From positions 1 to 53,856 of the forward strand of contig NZ_QICI01000018.1 in NCBI RefSeq assembly GCF_004119445.1: a stretch of DNA of 53,856 nt. The letters are read 5' to 3'. The translations under genes and the position numbers were made by a program. Under the pieces are notes generated by a model. That model was not told where the DNA came from, did not search any database, and worked only from the letters and a program-made list of their open reading frames with translations. Below are positions 18,068 to 27,228 of this stretch, piece by piece (position 1 is the stretch's first letter; the number at the start of each line of letters is the position of its first letter). The DNA comes from Chryseobacterium sp. CH21. GTDB lineage: Bacteria > Bacteroidota > Bacteroidia > Flavobacteriales > Weeksellaceae.

Positions 18068-19435
18068 ATGAGAAAACTACTTTTTAGCATCAGTATTTTT
18101 TCTTCCTTAATTGTTAATTCTCAAAGCATTAATTTGGAAGAATTTGTTACAGGACTTACCAGCCCTGTAGAGATTACGAATGCCAATGACAGCCGGCTTT
18201 TTGTTGTACAGCAGAACGGTATCATTAAAATTATTCAACCCAACGGGACAATTAACGCAACAAATTTTCTGAACATTAGTTCGAAAATCATTTTTGGAGG
18301 TGAAAGAGGCCTTTTAGGATTGGCATTTCACCCACAATACACTACTAATGGATATTTTTTTGTGTATTATAACAATCCTGCAGGAAATATTATCGTTGCC
18401 AGGTACAGCGTAAGCTCAACAGATCCCAATGTGGCAGATCCTAATTCCGAAAAAATCCTGTTGAACATTCCCAAACCATTCGATAACCACAACGGAGGAA
18501 GTATTCATTTTGCTCCTGACGGAAAACTATGGATTATCACCGGAGACGGAGGAAGTGGCGGAGACCCGAATAATAATGCACAAAACAAAAATTCTTTGCT
18601 GGGAAAAATGCTGAGAATTGATGTAGATGCTACCGGACCTTACAATATTCCTCCCGACAATCCCTTTGCCGGAGCCGGTGTGGATGGTGCTGACGAAATT
18701 TGGGCCTATGGCCTCAGAAACGGATGGAAATTTTCTTTTGACCTTACTACAGGAAATGCCATGATAGCAGATGTAGGGCAAGGGGCGATAGAAGAAATCA
18801 ACAAAATGCCTATTACGACTGCCGGATTAAACTATGGCTGGCGCTGCTACGAAGGAAATAATCCTTACAATACAACAGGCTGTGCAGCGCAAGCAACAAT
18901 GACATTTCCCATTGCGGTATATGATCACTCTGGCGGCAAATGCTCCATCACAGGCGGCTATGTATACCGGGGAACACAGTATCCGTCTCTTCAGGGAAAA
19001 TATTTCTTTGCTGATTACTGCTCTACCCAAATCGGGATTCTGGATACTAACAATGCCATCACCTGGATGCCTCCCTCTTCCGGAAACAACTTTTCTACTT
19101 TTGGAGAAGACTATCAAAAAGGATTGTATGTAGCCGCTGTAAATAGTGGAAAGATTTTTAAAATATCCACAGGAACTTTAGGGATTCAGGAAAATACTTT
19201 AGGAACTATAAAAATTTATCCTAATCCTGCTTCAAAAGAAATCTTTATTGATGGGGTTAAAGATAAAAAAGCAAGTCTGGAGATCATCAGTGCAGAGGGA
19301 AGAAAAGTGTTGGAAACTGATCAGATCATTAATGGTAAAGGAATTAATATTTCAGGGATTCCAGCCGGAGTTTATTTTATCAATCTGAAATCCGGAGAAT
19401 TAAAATCTTTTAGCCAGAAATTAATTATTAAATAG
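18068..19435 (+). CDS. T9SS-exported glucose/sorbosone dehydrogenase-like beta-propeller
   Basis: 455 residues. A signal peptide (ending LIVNSQ) leads into a PQQ-type soluble glucose dehydrogenase / HHIP-like six-blade propeller. Markers are GERGLLGLAFHPQY, DNHNGGSIHFAPDGKLWIITGDGG, LRIDVDATGPYNIPPDNPF, WAYGLRNGWKFSFD and ITGGYVYRGTQYPSLQGKYFFADY. The last ~75 residues form a type A T9SS sorting domain (KIYPNPASKEIFIDG ... GVYFINLKSGE), which sends the protein across the outer membrane to the surface. It may oxidise a sugar with PQQ, but PQQ use cannot be read from the sequence. It has no operon partner. Confidence 0.85.
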   Translation: MRKLLFSISIFSSLIVNSQSINLEEFVTGLTSPVEITNANDSRLFVVQQNGIIKIIQPNGTINATNFLNISSKIIFGGERGLLGLAFHPQYTTNGYFFVYYNNPAGNIIVARYSVSSTDPNVADPNSEKILLNIPKPFDNHNGGSIHFAPDGKLWIITGDGGSGGDPNNNAQNKNSLLGKMLRIDVDATGPYNIPPDNPFAGAGVDGADEIWAYGLRNGWKFSFDLTTGNAMIADVGQGAIEEINKMPITTAGLNYGWRCYEGNNPYNTTGCAAQATMTFPIAVYDHSGGKCSITGGYVYRGTQYPSLQGKYFFADYCSTQIGILDTNNAITWMPPSSGNNFSTFGEDYQKGLYVAAVNSGKIFKISTGTLGIQENTLGTIKIYPNPASKEIFIDGVKDKKASLEIISAEGRKVLETDQIINGKGINISGIPAGVYFINLKSGELKSFSQKLIIK

Positions 19436-19449
19436 TAATCATTTATTAT

Positions 19450-19592
19450 AAACGCAACGAAACGCTAAGATATTTAAATTCTGTGAAAAGGATCGCGAAG
19501 GTGTTTCACTAAGCAAAAAACTTGCTAACACAATAGCTTTCCGAACAAAAAAGATAAAACAGCATTATAAAATCTTTGCGAACCTTGCGTTT
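19450..19592. repeat. 143-bp intergenic element with AAACGCAA/TTGCGTTT ends
   Basis: The first half of a 410-base gene-free gap. It starts with AAACGCAA (19450-19457) and ends with its exact complement TTGCGTTT (19585-19592). Inside are AACGAAACGC and CTTTGCGAACC words that echo the ends. No coding frame is seen. Confidence 0.5.
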
Positions 19593-19648
19593 AATTATTT
19601 TTAAATAAAGGAGTTGTTTAAACGATCAAAAAATATTGGATATTTCTT

Positions 19649-19770
19649 AAACCATTAAGAAGGATTTAAGCAGTAAAGCGTAGTTAAGTTAAGATAAATC
19701 ATTCTGATTTTTAAGCTTAAAGCGAAACTCATCTTAATACTCTAAACACCTTAATACAATCTTAATGTTT
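19649..19770. repeat. Palindromic element with AAACCATTAAGA ends, copy 1
   Basis: The second half of the same gap. It starts AAACCATTAAGA (19649-19660) and closes with TCTTAATGTTT (19760-19770), an inverted copy with one mismatch. The interior is made of TTAAG/CTTAA words. The same terminal word and similar interior occur at 40716-40851. Confidence 0.6.
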
Positions 19771-19814
19771 CAAAAAAGTTTAAACAAGTTCAAAATAAGC
19801 CCATAGATCAATAA

Positions 19815-19842
19815 AAAAGCGGTTCAGATTTGAACCGCTTTT
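19815..19842 (-). terminator. Terminator of hemN
   Basis: A perfect 12-bp stem AAAAGCGGTTCA/TGAACCGCTTTT with GATT loop and a T-run on the reverse strand, 4 bases after the hemN stop codon. Confidence 0.9.
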
Positions 19843-19845
19843 ATT

Positions 19846-21204
19846 TTATATTGTCATTGAGAAAATTCTCGTTTCCGGTTTATTTCTCATCATTCTCAGG
19901 TCAAAAACCATGGCGACATTTCTTGTGAAAGCTCTTCCTTCTTCTGTAATTTTAATTTCAGTTCCGTTGATTTCAACCAAACCATCATTTTCCATTTCCT
20001 GCAGCATTTCCAATGCATTATCAAGCTCAGGGAAAGAATTATTAACGTCAAAAGTGGTTTCAAGCTGGCACATCAGATTTAGAATATGTCGTCTTACAAT
20101 AAGATCTTCTTTATTCAGAACGTGTCCTTTTACAACGGGAATTTCGCCTTCTTCAACCATTTTCTGATATTCTTCCACTGTTTTTACATTCTGAGCAAAT
20201 GCATACCAGGAATCTGAGATAGCAGACATCCCAAGACCTACCATCAGCTGAGTATTGCTGGAAGTATAGCCCATGAAGTTTCTGTGAAGTTTTTTATGGA
20301 GTAAAGACTGATATAGATCATCATGCTCAAGAGAGAAGTGATCCATCCCTACTTCAATATATCCTAAATCCTGAAGGAGTCTTTTACCATCTTCATACAA
20401 ACGGCGTTTTTCTTCTCCACTTGGAAGGTCATTTTCATCAAAACCTCTCTGTCCAACTCCTTTCACCCATGGAACGTGCGCATAAGAATAGAATGCCAGT
20501 CTGTCTGGCTTCAGTTCCATTGTTTTTCTGATCGTGTGTTCCATTGCCTCCCAATTCTGGTGTGGCAATCCGAAAACAAGATCATGACTGATTCCTCTAT
20601 AACCAATTTCTTTTGCCCATTCTGTAACATTTTTTACATTTTCAAAAGGCTGGATTCTGTTGATCGCTTTCTGAACTTTAGGATCGTAATCCTGAACTCC
20701 GAAGCTTACTCTTCTGAAGCCAAGGTCATATAAAGTCTGAAGATGTTCTTTTGTGGTATTGTTTGGATGCCCTTCAAAAGAAAATTCCGGATGTTCCGCA
20801 ATGTCTACCGACGAAAAAATACCTTCCAACAATGTTCTTAAATTTTCAGGAGAAAAAAACGTAGGAGTTCCCCCTCCAAGGTGCAATTCTTTAAGTTTAG
20901 GTTTTTCGTTGAAAAGGTCAAGATAAAGTTTCCATTCTTTCAAAACACTTTCCAGATAAGGTATTTCAACGCTATGTTGTTTGGTAATACGCTTATGACA
21001 TGCACAAAATGTACACAACGCCTCACAGAAAGGCAAATGGATATAAATAGAAATCCCCTCCTCTGCATTACTCTCATGAAAAGACCTGATTACGGTTTCC
21101 TTCCACTTTTCCGGTGAAAATGTAGATTCATCCCAATATGGAACGGTAGGATAAGAAGTGTAACGCGGCCCGGGAATATTATACTTATCTATTAAAGAGT
21201 TCAT
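19846..21204 (-). CDS. hemN: Oxygen-independent coproporphyrinogen III oxidase HemN
   Basis: 452 residues, normal for bacterial HemN. The opening YNIPGPRYTSYPTVPYW is diagnostic of true HemN rather than the HemW look-alike. The radical-SAM cluster is in HLPFCEALCTFCACH, with Cys60, Cys64, Cys67 and a further Cys69. GGGTPTFF near 115 is the SAM-binding glycine motif. It decarboxylates coproporphyrinogen III to protoporphyrinogen IX for haem synthesis when oxygen is low. The gene is alone, with a possible -7 box at 21262-21269 and a terminator. Confidence 0.95.
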   Translation of the reverse strand: MNSLIDKYNIPGPRYTSYPTVPYWDESTFSPEKWKETVIRSFHESNAEEGISIYIHLPFCEALCTFCACHKRITKQHSVEIPYLESVLKEWKLYLDLFNEKPKLKELHLGGGTPTFFSPENLRTLLEGIFSSVDIAEHPEFSFEGHPNNTTKEHLQTLYDLGFRRVSFGVQDYDPKVQKAINRIQPFENVKNVTEWAKEIGYRGISHDLVFGLPHQNWEAMEHTIRKTMELKPDRLAFYSYAHVPWVKGVGQRGFDENDLPSGEEKRRLYEDGKRLLQDLGYIEVGMDHFSLEHDDLYQSLLHKKLHRNFMGYTSSNTQLMVGLGMSAISDSWYAFAQNVKTVEEYQKMVEEGEIPVVKGHVLNKEDLIVRRHILNLMCQLETTFDVNNSFPELDNALEMLQEMENDGLVEINGTEIKITEEGRAFTRNVAMVFDLRMMRNKPETRIFSMTI

Positions 21205-21448
21205 TTTGAAAATTAAATTTTATAAGGGTATGAAATTTAACATCATTCAAATTTCATCTTACAAAATTAACCATTAGTTATGAATTTTAACCTATGAATT
21301 ATATTAGGTTCTATTTTATAATGAGTCTAAATACGCTTATTACTGAGTTTTAGGATATAATGATAAATTCTATTTCTTCTATTCAAAATTATAATTTCTT
21401 CAAACAGATAGAGCACTCCATGACTGAAGATCAGCAGTATCGCAATAA
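21205..21448. other. Gene-free spacer between hemN and the 21516 lipoprotein gene
   Basis: AT-rich DNA in which the only supported sites are the reverse-strand TAATTTTG box at 21262-21269 (hemN promoter candidate) and the terminator that follows. Confidence 0.45.
21262..21269 (-). promoter_or_regulatory. -7 promoter box candidate of hemN
   Basis: TAATTTTG on the reverse strand, about 58 bases before the ATG. Confidence 0.35.
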
Positions 21449-21480
21449 AAAACACCGAAGGAACTGCCTTCAGTGTTTTT
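21449..21480 (-). terminator. Terminator of the 21516 lipoprotein gene
   Basis: Stem AAAACAC/GTGTTTT continued by GAAGG/CCTTC with one C-A mismatch and AACTG loop. The reverse strand ends in a T-run. It lies 36 bases past the lipoprotein stop. Confidence 0.75.
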
Positions 21481-21515
21481 GTATACTTTAATAGATTCAA
21501 TGTATGAGTAAAGCC

Positions 21516-22151
21516 TTAAAATTCAAATATTTTTGCTCTCGAAAAATTATCATCCCACATAATAAAGTCATGTCCGGAAGGTGCAATTTCCGTGTCCTTA
21601 ACAAGAGATGGATTAGAAGGGTATTTACCTGTTTTGGCATCCCATTTCAAATGTTTATACTTTTCATTGCCACTTATCAAAATCAAGTCATTCCACCCTG
21701 AAGTAATTCCTGCACTTCTGAAAACCGGAGGGTTCATTACTGTAAATCTGTTAATAAGCTTCAGATCATTGCTTAACAATAAAAAAGTACAGCCCCCACT
21801 TCCACAAAATGCTCTTCCGGAAAGCGAAATCAAATATTCATCTTTTTTATCATTATTAAGATCTACTGCATAAAAAGAAAACTTACGATCCTGTGCTTCA
21901 AGCGACGGCAGATCTGTTTTCAGATAATCCTGTAGATATAGCTTCAGCTTTTCAGCGGTTGCATTGTCTGTTGTTTCGGACTGGTAATCGGATTGTTCAG
22001 CAACTGTCTTTACAGAATCCTTAGTACTTCCTTCTTGAGAAGCAGCTAAGCTGTCTATTTTTACGGTTGCCTTTTCACTTTCTTTTTTGCAGGCAGAAAG
22101 CATAAGTACTACTGCAACAAAACCTGCCATCAGATGTTTATTTTTTATCAT
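21516..22151 (-). CDS. Hypothetical lipoprotein with an FG-GAP-like calcium loop
   Basis: 211 residues from the ATG at 22151, chosen because it starts MIKNKHLMAGFVAVVLMLSAC, a complete lipoprotein signal with Cys at 21; the longer open frame to 22283 would bury this signal inside the protein. After a Ser/Thr-rich linker, the domain from ~70 contains LNNDKKDEYLISLSG, like the D-x-N-x-D loops of FG-GAP/integrin repeats, and a CGSGGC motif. A ligand-binding envelope protein is likely; no exact role is known to me. It starts about 60 bases after the BNR gene on the same strand and may share its transcript. Confidence 0.75.
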   Translation of the reverse strand: MIKNKHLMAGFVAVVLMLSACKKESEKATVKIDSLAASQEGSTKDSVKTVAEQSDYQSETTDNATAEKLKLYLQDYLKTDLPSLEAQDRKFSFYAVDLNNDKKDEYLISLSGRAFCGSGGCTFLLLSNDLKLINRFTVMNPPVFRSAGITSGWNDLILISGNEKYKHLKWDAKTGKYPSNPSLVKDTEIAPSGHDFIMWDDNFSRAKIFEF

Positions 22152-22213
22152 AACTAAGTATTTAAATTTACCATGATAAAGGTAATACCTTTTGCTAAAT
22201 AATCTGCTTTGGA

Positions 22214-23226
22214 TTAAAATTTTAATTTCAGGACTGCAATTCTGCTGTTTCCGGCAAAAACCACGGTACTGGCATCTGCCCATTCACAAACAAAAAAGCC
22301 TTTTTCATCAGAAATTTTCTTCCATGTCTTTCCAAAATCTGAAGAATAACTGATATGCCTGTCCCCTACCGCTATAATTTCTTTCCCTTTTGATCCTGGT
22401 TTAATTTTCACACAGGTTGTATAGCCTGCATTTTGGCCTGAAGCCTGAATCTGCCAGGTTTCACCACCGTCATGAGTAGTTGCGATATTATTGACGTTAG
22501 CTTCCTGTTTTGTATAATCACCTCCTGCTGCAATTCCAAAGTGGTCATCATAAAAATCTACAGAATACATTCCCTGAGAAGACTCTCCCTGTATAATGGG
22601 TGTATTAAAAACCTCTATTTTTCATCTTTCAGATTCATCCTCAAGATCCTTGAAGCTTTTCCTCCGGTTGCAATCCACATATATTTTTTAGTGGAGGAAA
22701 TATTGGTATTACTGGCAGCAAAAGCGGCTTCGCCTTCGTTTAATCTTATATTATTCTTAAACATGTTCCATTTACCATTTTTGTAAACAGCCAACTTCAA
22801 AAGAAGGTCTTTATCGGAATCACTAAAGGTATAGGCCAATTGATCATTCACAAAATGTAAAGCATCATAAAAAGCTGTTTTGGCAGTATCTCTAAAAACA
22901 ACCTGAGATTTCAGATCTTTTTTATCAATTTTAAAAAAACGTGCCGGACTTTCAATATTGATCGCATAAAAAGAGGTTTTATCCTGTGCTAATGTTCTGA
23001 ACTGAAGTTTCTCTTCGGACAGCTTTATCTGCTTTTGATTCTTACTATCTTTAAAATCTACAAAGCCAAATTTGGAATCCGTCCCAGTGTACCAGACTTT
23101 ATTATCATATAATTCAAGTGCTCTGATGCTGATCTTATCATTCAAAATTGTTTCAATACTTTCTACCTGTTGGGAAAATGCTGTAATTCCTAAAGACAGA
23201 GATAAAATGGAAAAAATCTTTTTCAT
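22214..23226 (-). pseudogene. BNR/YCF48-like beta-propeller protein, frameshifted
   Basis: Two adjacent reverse-strand frames are halves of one protein. The first starts MKKIFSILSLSLGITAFSQQ (signal peptide; ATG at 23226, with an alternative at 23232) and stops at LKDEK. The second opens at 22570 and holds an Asp-box (THDGGETWQI) and a second one (SSDFGKTWKKI). Adding one A to the A5 run (plus T5 at 22618-22622) reads LKDEKIEVFNTP and joins them into ~337 residues. The result is a secreted propeller like plant-type HCF136/YCF48 or sialidase-repeat proteins, with no enzyme motif. A one-base under-call in the assembly is the simplest cause. Confidence 0.75.
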
Positions 23227-23242
23227 ATACATATTTTAAGAC

Positions 23243-23265
23243 AAAAAAAACCGCCGAAGCGGTTT
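23243..23265 (-). terminator. Terminator of the amino-acid permease gene
   Basis: Stem AAACCGC/GCGGTTT around a TTCG tetraloop on the reverse strand, followed by eight T. It separates the permease from the BNR gene. Confidence 0.9.
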
Positions 23266-23274
23266 ATATTGTTA

Positions 23275-24791
23275 TTAATCTTGGTTTTGATATTTTTCAG
23301 GATTATTAAGTTTACTATTTGATTTTCCATAAAGGAAATATACTAAACCACCTAAAAATAGCCATACAGCTGAAAGTTCCAATGCATGAGCACTTAAGTT
23401 GAATATCAAATAAATATTGATAAATACTCCCAGTGCAACCACTATTTTGTAAGCCGGAACTTTGAAAGGTCTGATCAAATTAGGTTCTTTTTTTCTCATT
23501 ACCCAAACAGCAATACAAACCAGTGTAAATGCAAACAGGGTTCCGAAACTTGTCATATCTGCCAATGTTGAAATTGGGGTAAATGCTGCAATTAACGCCA
23601 CTACAATTCCTAACAAAATGATTCCTTTGTAAGGTGTTTTTGTTTTTGGGTGAAGCTGTCCGAAGAATCCAGGAATCAACCCGTCTTTTGCCATTCCGAT
23701 GAAGATTCTTGACTGTCCCATCATCATTACCATTACTACAGAAATCAATCCTACAGTAGCTGCAATGGTTACTACATTACTCGCCCAGTGTTTTCCTGCA
23801 ATTTCGAAAGCATAGGCTACAGGAGCTTTAATAGCATCCGGATATTTTCCTTCAGGATTAAAGTCTGTATAATGCATCATTCCTGTTAATACAAGAGATA
23901 CACAGATATATAAAGCAGTACAGATCAATAGAGAAGCAATGATCGCGAAAGGCACATCTTTTTAGGATTAATAGCTTCACCAGCCTGTGTAGAAACAGCA
24001 TCGAAACCGATATAAGCAAAGAAAATAGCTGCTGCTCCGGAAATAATCCCTTTAATACCATAAGCGGAAACCATATCCCCTTCAGAATTTTTGATCTTTA
24101 TCGGATCCGGAATAAATGGCTTCCAGTTTTTCACTCCGTCTACGGCATTATATAGATCAGTATTAGAGAAAATGATATATACTCCTGCAATAATTACAAA
24201 GATAACAGCAGACGTTTTCATCAAAACAATCAGGTTATTAGCTCCTGCTGCTTCTTTCGTTCCCTTTACCAATAATGCAGTAATCAAAAGAACAAGAATA
24301 AATGCAGGCAGGTTCATAGAAAAACCGTCTCCGGTATAACTTGCCGGATCTGATGTAAGATAAGCAGGCAAATGAATATTAAAAATTTTCAAAAATTTGT
24401 TAAAATATCCGGACCAACTCACGGAAACAGCCATACTCGCCATGGCATACTCGAGGATGAGACACCATCCCATGGCCCATGCAAAAATTTCTCCTACCGT
24501 TCCATATGCATAAGCATAAGCGGAACCTTCTACAGGAATAATGGATGCAAACTCTGCATAGCACAATGCAGCAAAAACGCAGGCAATACCTGCTATAATA
24601 AAGGAAATTGCAAGTGCTGGTCCTGCATGATAATAGGCTCCTGTTCCGGTAAGAACAAAGATTCCACCACCGATTATAGCACCCACTCCAATTGCTGTTA
24701 AACTCCATTTTCCAAGGACTTTTTTCAGCTCACTTTTCTTCATATCTGCCTCATAGGCACTTAGTGGCTTCTTAACCCAAATTTTCGACAT
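23275..24791 (-). pseudogene. APC-family amino-acid permease, frameshifted
   Basis: Two overlapping frames (24791-23925 and 23955-23275) make one ~505-residue permease. The first half has the APC opening LTAIGVGAIIGGGIFVLTG and FFAYIGFDAVSTQAGEAINPKK and then derails. The second picks up at PFAIIASLLICTALYI. Adding one A to the A5 run (plus T5 at 23959-23963) gives the canonical EAINPKKDVPFAI joint. There are about 12 membrane helices, and the layout is that of cationic/basic amino-acid transporters of the YfnA/CAT type. It imports amino acids through the inner membrane. The lesion is a single-base loss in a homopolymer, more likely an assembly error than decay, since the rest is well kept. 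Confidence 0.85.
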
Positions 24792-24932
24792 GTTTTTTTA
24801 TTTATTAAGGATTTACGAAAATATAAAAAATTTAGAAACTCACACGTTAATCGTTAAACTTTCCTCATTTATTTTACATTAAAGGTTTAAAAAACTGAGC
24901 AACACATTATATAATCCATTTTAAAAAGTCCA

Positions 24933-24940
24933 TATTTTTG
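24933..24940 (+). promoter_or_regulatory. -7 promoter box of pnuC
   Basis: TATTTTTG, a TAnnTTTG match, 16 bases before the pnuC ATG. Confidence 0.45.
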
Positions 24941-24955
24941 CTTATTTTTGATTGC

Positions 24956-25626
24956 ATGAATTTATATGATCTTTTTGTAAAGCCTTATGAAAGCTATGAT
25001 TCTTTACAAATTACGTTGGAAGCATCAGGTGCAATTTTCGGAATACTGAGCGTATTTTTTCCATTAAGAAAAATATATGGGTATACCCTACCGGCATTAT
25101 TTCAACGCTGATCTATGTATACCTTCTTTTCAATGCCGGGCTTCTGGGAGACTGTATGATTAACGTCTACTATACTGTCATGAGTATTTATGGCTGGGTT
25201 CTATGGGCAAGAAATTCTGAAGATAGCATTCATGTGGATGTTAATTGGGCTACCAAAAAGGAATGGATTTATGCCAGCATACTTTTTATATTAAGCCTCG
25301 CAATGGTTACTCTTATTTATTATTATAAACCTTATATTGATCATAAGTTTTCTATGGAAGGAACCAATTTAGGTTTGTATCATCTCGACTGGGCAAACTG
25401 GATGGATGTTTTTACCACTTCAATATTTTTAGCAGGAATGTGGTTTATGGCCAAACAGCGCATTGAAAGCTGGGTTTTCTGGATTATTGGGGATCTTATT
25501 TGCATCCCTATGATGATTTTTAAGGGACTTGGTATCACTTCGGTTCAATATTTGGTATTTACTATAATGGCTATCTTAGGGTACGTCAATTGGAAAAAAA
25601 GTTTTAAAGAAAAAAAAGTACAATAA
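24956..25626 (+). pseudogene. pnuC: Nicotinamide riboside transporter PnuC, frameshifted
   Basis: An ATG at 24956 starts MNLYDLFVKPYESYDS and runs to VFFPLRK, then hits a stop. One extra A in the A5 run at 25069-25073 yields RKNIWVYPTGIISTLIYVYL and continues into the long frame ending at 25626, giving ~223 residues. Features typical of PnuC are present: the W-x-YP-x-G-I helix, the LGDCMINVYYTVMSIYGWVLW stretch and the closing FTIMAILGYVNWKKS helix, seven helices in all. It takes up nicotinamide riboside for NAD synthesis. The 25631 lipoprotein starts 4 bases after its stop. Without repair, only an N-terminally cut 156-residue protein would be read. Confidence 0.85.
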
Positions 25627-25630
25627 AGTC

Positions 25631-26338
25631 ATGAAAAATTTATTTAAAATAGCAGTCAGTATTTTTGCTATTACCAGTTTAACATCTTGTTTAGCATATA
25701 CCGATGGATACGGAAGCAATAGCGGAGGTTATGGATATGGTGATCCCTATTATAACAACGGATATTACTATGCTCCTTCCGGATATTACGGAAGCGGAGG
25801 ATATTATGGTAATGACGGCTATTATTACAGAAATAATGTTAATTACTACTATGATAGCGGTGTGCCTTATTATTATGACACCTACAACAACTCCAGAAGA
25901 AAAGTATATGTAGAAAGGAGATCTTCCAGTTCTTCAAGACCTGAGAACGGATTCCAGAATACACGTACTACCAACAGCAATGGTTCTTACAACAATGGAG
26001 GTGGCTTCAATAATGGTACCCGAAACAACAATGGCGGATTCAGAAACCAAAACAGCGGTTATCAGAATAACCAGGGAAATCAGAATAACCAAAGCGGTGG
26101 ATTCAGAAACCAGAACAGCGGCGGATTCAGAAATCAAAGCAGCGGTTCTCAGAATACTCAGGGAAGCCAGGGTACACAGAACAACAGTGGATTCAGAAAC
26201 CAAAACAGCAGCGGCGGTTTCAGAAATTCTGAAAGCAGTACAAGATCAGAGTCTTCCAGCGGTGGATTCAGAAACAGTTCAAGCAGCCAAAGCAGTGGTT
26301 CTACAAGACAACAGAGCAGCGGAGGCGGCTTTAGATAA
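25631..26338 (+). CDS. Low-complexity Gly/Asn/Ser/Gln-rich lipoprotein
   Basis: 235 residues. The lipoprotein signal is MKNLFKIAVSIFAITSLTSC (Cys20). Residues ~25-85 are Tyr/Gly-rich (YYNNGYYYAPSGYYG). From ~105 to the end it is a run of imperfect repeats of the kind GGFRNQNSGGFRNQSS, plus SSGGFRNS. There is no folded domain; it resembles disordered, prion-like or adhesive surface proteins. The gene starts 4 bases after pnuC, so the two are probably one transcript, though I know of no functional tie. The repeats make the opposite strand appear open as well (25934-26203), which is not a gene. Confidence 0.75.
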   Translation: MKNLFKIAVSIFAITSLTSCLAYTDGYGSNSGGYGYGDPYYNNGYYYAPSGYYGSGGYYGNDGYYYRNNVNYYYDSGVPYYYDTYNNSRRKVYVERRSSSSSRPENGFQNTRTTNSNGSYNNGGGFNNGTRNNNGGFRNQNSGYQNNQGNQNNQSGGFRNQNSGGFRNQSSGSQNTQGSQGTQNNSGFRNQNSSGGFRNSESSTRSESSSGGFRNSSSSQSSGSTRQQSSGGGFR

Positions 26339-26355
26339 AACGATTATAAATAAGG

Positions 26356-26384
26356 AAACGAACAGCTAACACTGTTCGTTTTTC
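26356..26384 (+). terminator. Terminator of pnuC-lipoprotein unit
   Basis: A 10-bp stem AAACGAACAG/CTGTTCGTTT with a six-base loop, followed by TTT. Confidence 0.85.
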
Positions 26385-26397
26385 ATTTAAAATATAG

Positions 26398-26405
26398 TAA
26401 TTTTG
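26398..26405 (+). promoter_or_regulatory. -7 promoter box of dapF
   Basis: TAATTTTG, a TAnnTTTG match. A TTCG 19 bases upstream differs from the -33 TTTG by one base. The ATG is 22 bases downstream. Confidence 0.5.
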
Positions 26406-26427
26406 CTTCTTCATTTAACAAAAAAAT

Positions 26428-27195
26428 ATGGAATTTTATAAATATCAGGGAACAGGGAATGATTTTGTAATGGTGGACAACCGTGATCTGCAATTTACTA
26501 AAGATAAAGACAGTATTGAAAAACTATGTGACAGACGTTTTGGGATAGGAGCTGATGGTCTGATTCTATTGGAAAACGAGTCAAACTATGATTTTAAAAT
26601 GGTCTACTACAATTCTGACGGTGGAGAAAGCACGATGTGTGGAAACGGAGGAAGATGTCTTGTAGCTTTTGCTTTTTTCCTTGACCTATTTGAAGATAAA
26701 TGCAAATTCATAGCAACAGATGGTGAACATGAAGCAGAAATTCACAACGGGATCATTAAATTAAAAATGATCAATGTAGACACTGTTTCCCATGATGGAA
26801 ATGATTTTGTTTTGAACACCGGGTCTCCCCACTATGTAAAATATGTAGACAACCTGAAAGATTATCACGTTTATGACGAAGGATATGGAATCAGAAATTC
26901 TGAAACTTACAAAGAAAAAGGAATCAATGTGAACTTTGTAGAAAAAATTTCTGATGATGAAATTTTTGTAAGAACCTATGAACGAGGCGTTGAGGATGAA
27001 ACTTACAGTTGCGGAACAGGAGTTACAGCTTCTGCTTTAACTTTTCTACAAAAACATAATCTAACCTCTGTAAAAGTTAAAACTTTAGGCGGAAATCTTA
27101 AGGTATATGCTGAAAAAAGCGGAGACGCATTCCAGAATATATGGCTGGAAGGTCCTGCAAAGCAAGTTTTTAGAGGTAAAACAGATCTTCTTTAA
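26428..27195 (+). CDS. dapF: Diaminopimelate epimerase DapF
   Basis: 255 residues. Both catalytic cysteines are present in their usual settings: Cys71 in STMCGNGGRC and Cys195 in YSCGTGVTA. The N-terminal YQGTGNDFVMVDNRD and the RFGIGADGLILLE motif are also family markers. It converts LL- to meso-diaminopimelate, the lysine precursor and peptidoglycan cross-linking residue, in the cytoplasm. The next gene, mltG, also acts in peptidoglycan metabolism and starts 33 bases downstream, so a shared transcript makes sense. Confidence 0.97.
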   Translation: MEFYKYQGTGNDFVMVDNRDLQFTKDKDSIEKLCDRRFGIGADGLILLENESNYDFKMVYYNSDGGESTMCGNGGRCLVAFAFFLDLFEDKCKFIATDGEHEAEIHNGIIKLKMINVDTVSHDGNDFVLNTGSPHYVKYVDNLKDYHVYDEGYGIRNSETYKEKGINVNFVEKISDDEIFVRTYERGVEDETYSCGTGVTASALTFLQKHNLTSVKVKTLGGNLKVYAEKSGDAFQNIWLEGPAKQVFRGKTDLL

Positions 27196-27228
27196 AAACA
27201 AGAAACTTTTAATCAACATTTATATAGA

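Noticed and set aside
21360..21491. A 43-codon forward frame (MINSISSIQNYNFFKQ...)
   Set aside because: It runs through the terminator hairpin of the reverse-strand lipoprotein gene, has no recognisable start region and no domain.
25934..26203. Reverse-strand open frame of 89 codons
   Set aside because: It is the antisense of the repeat-rich lipoprotein; repeats keep the opposite frame free of stops.
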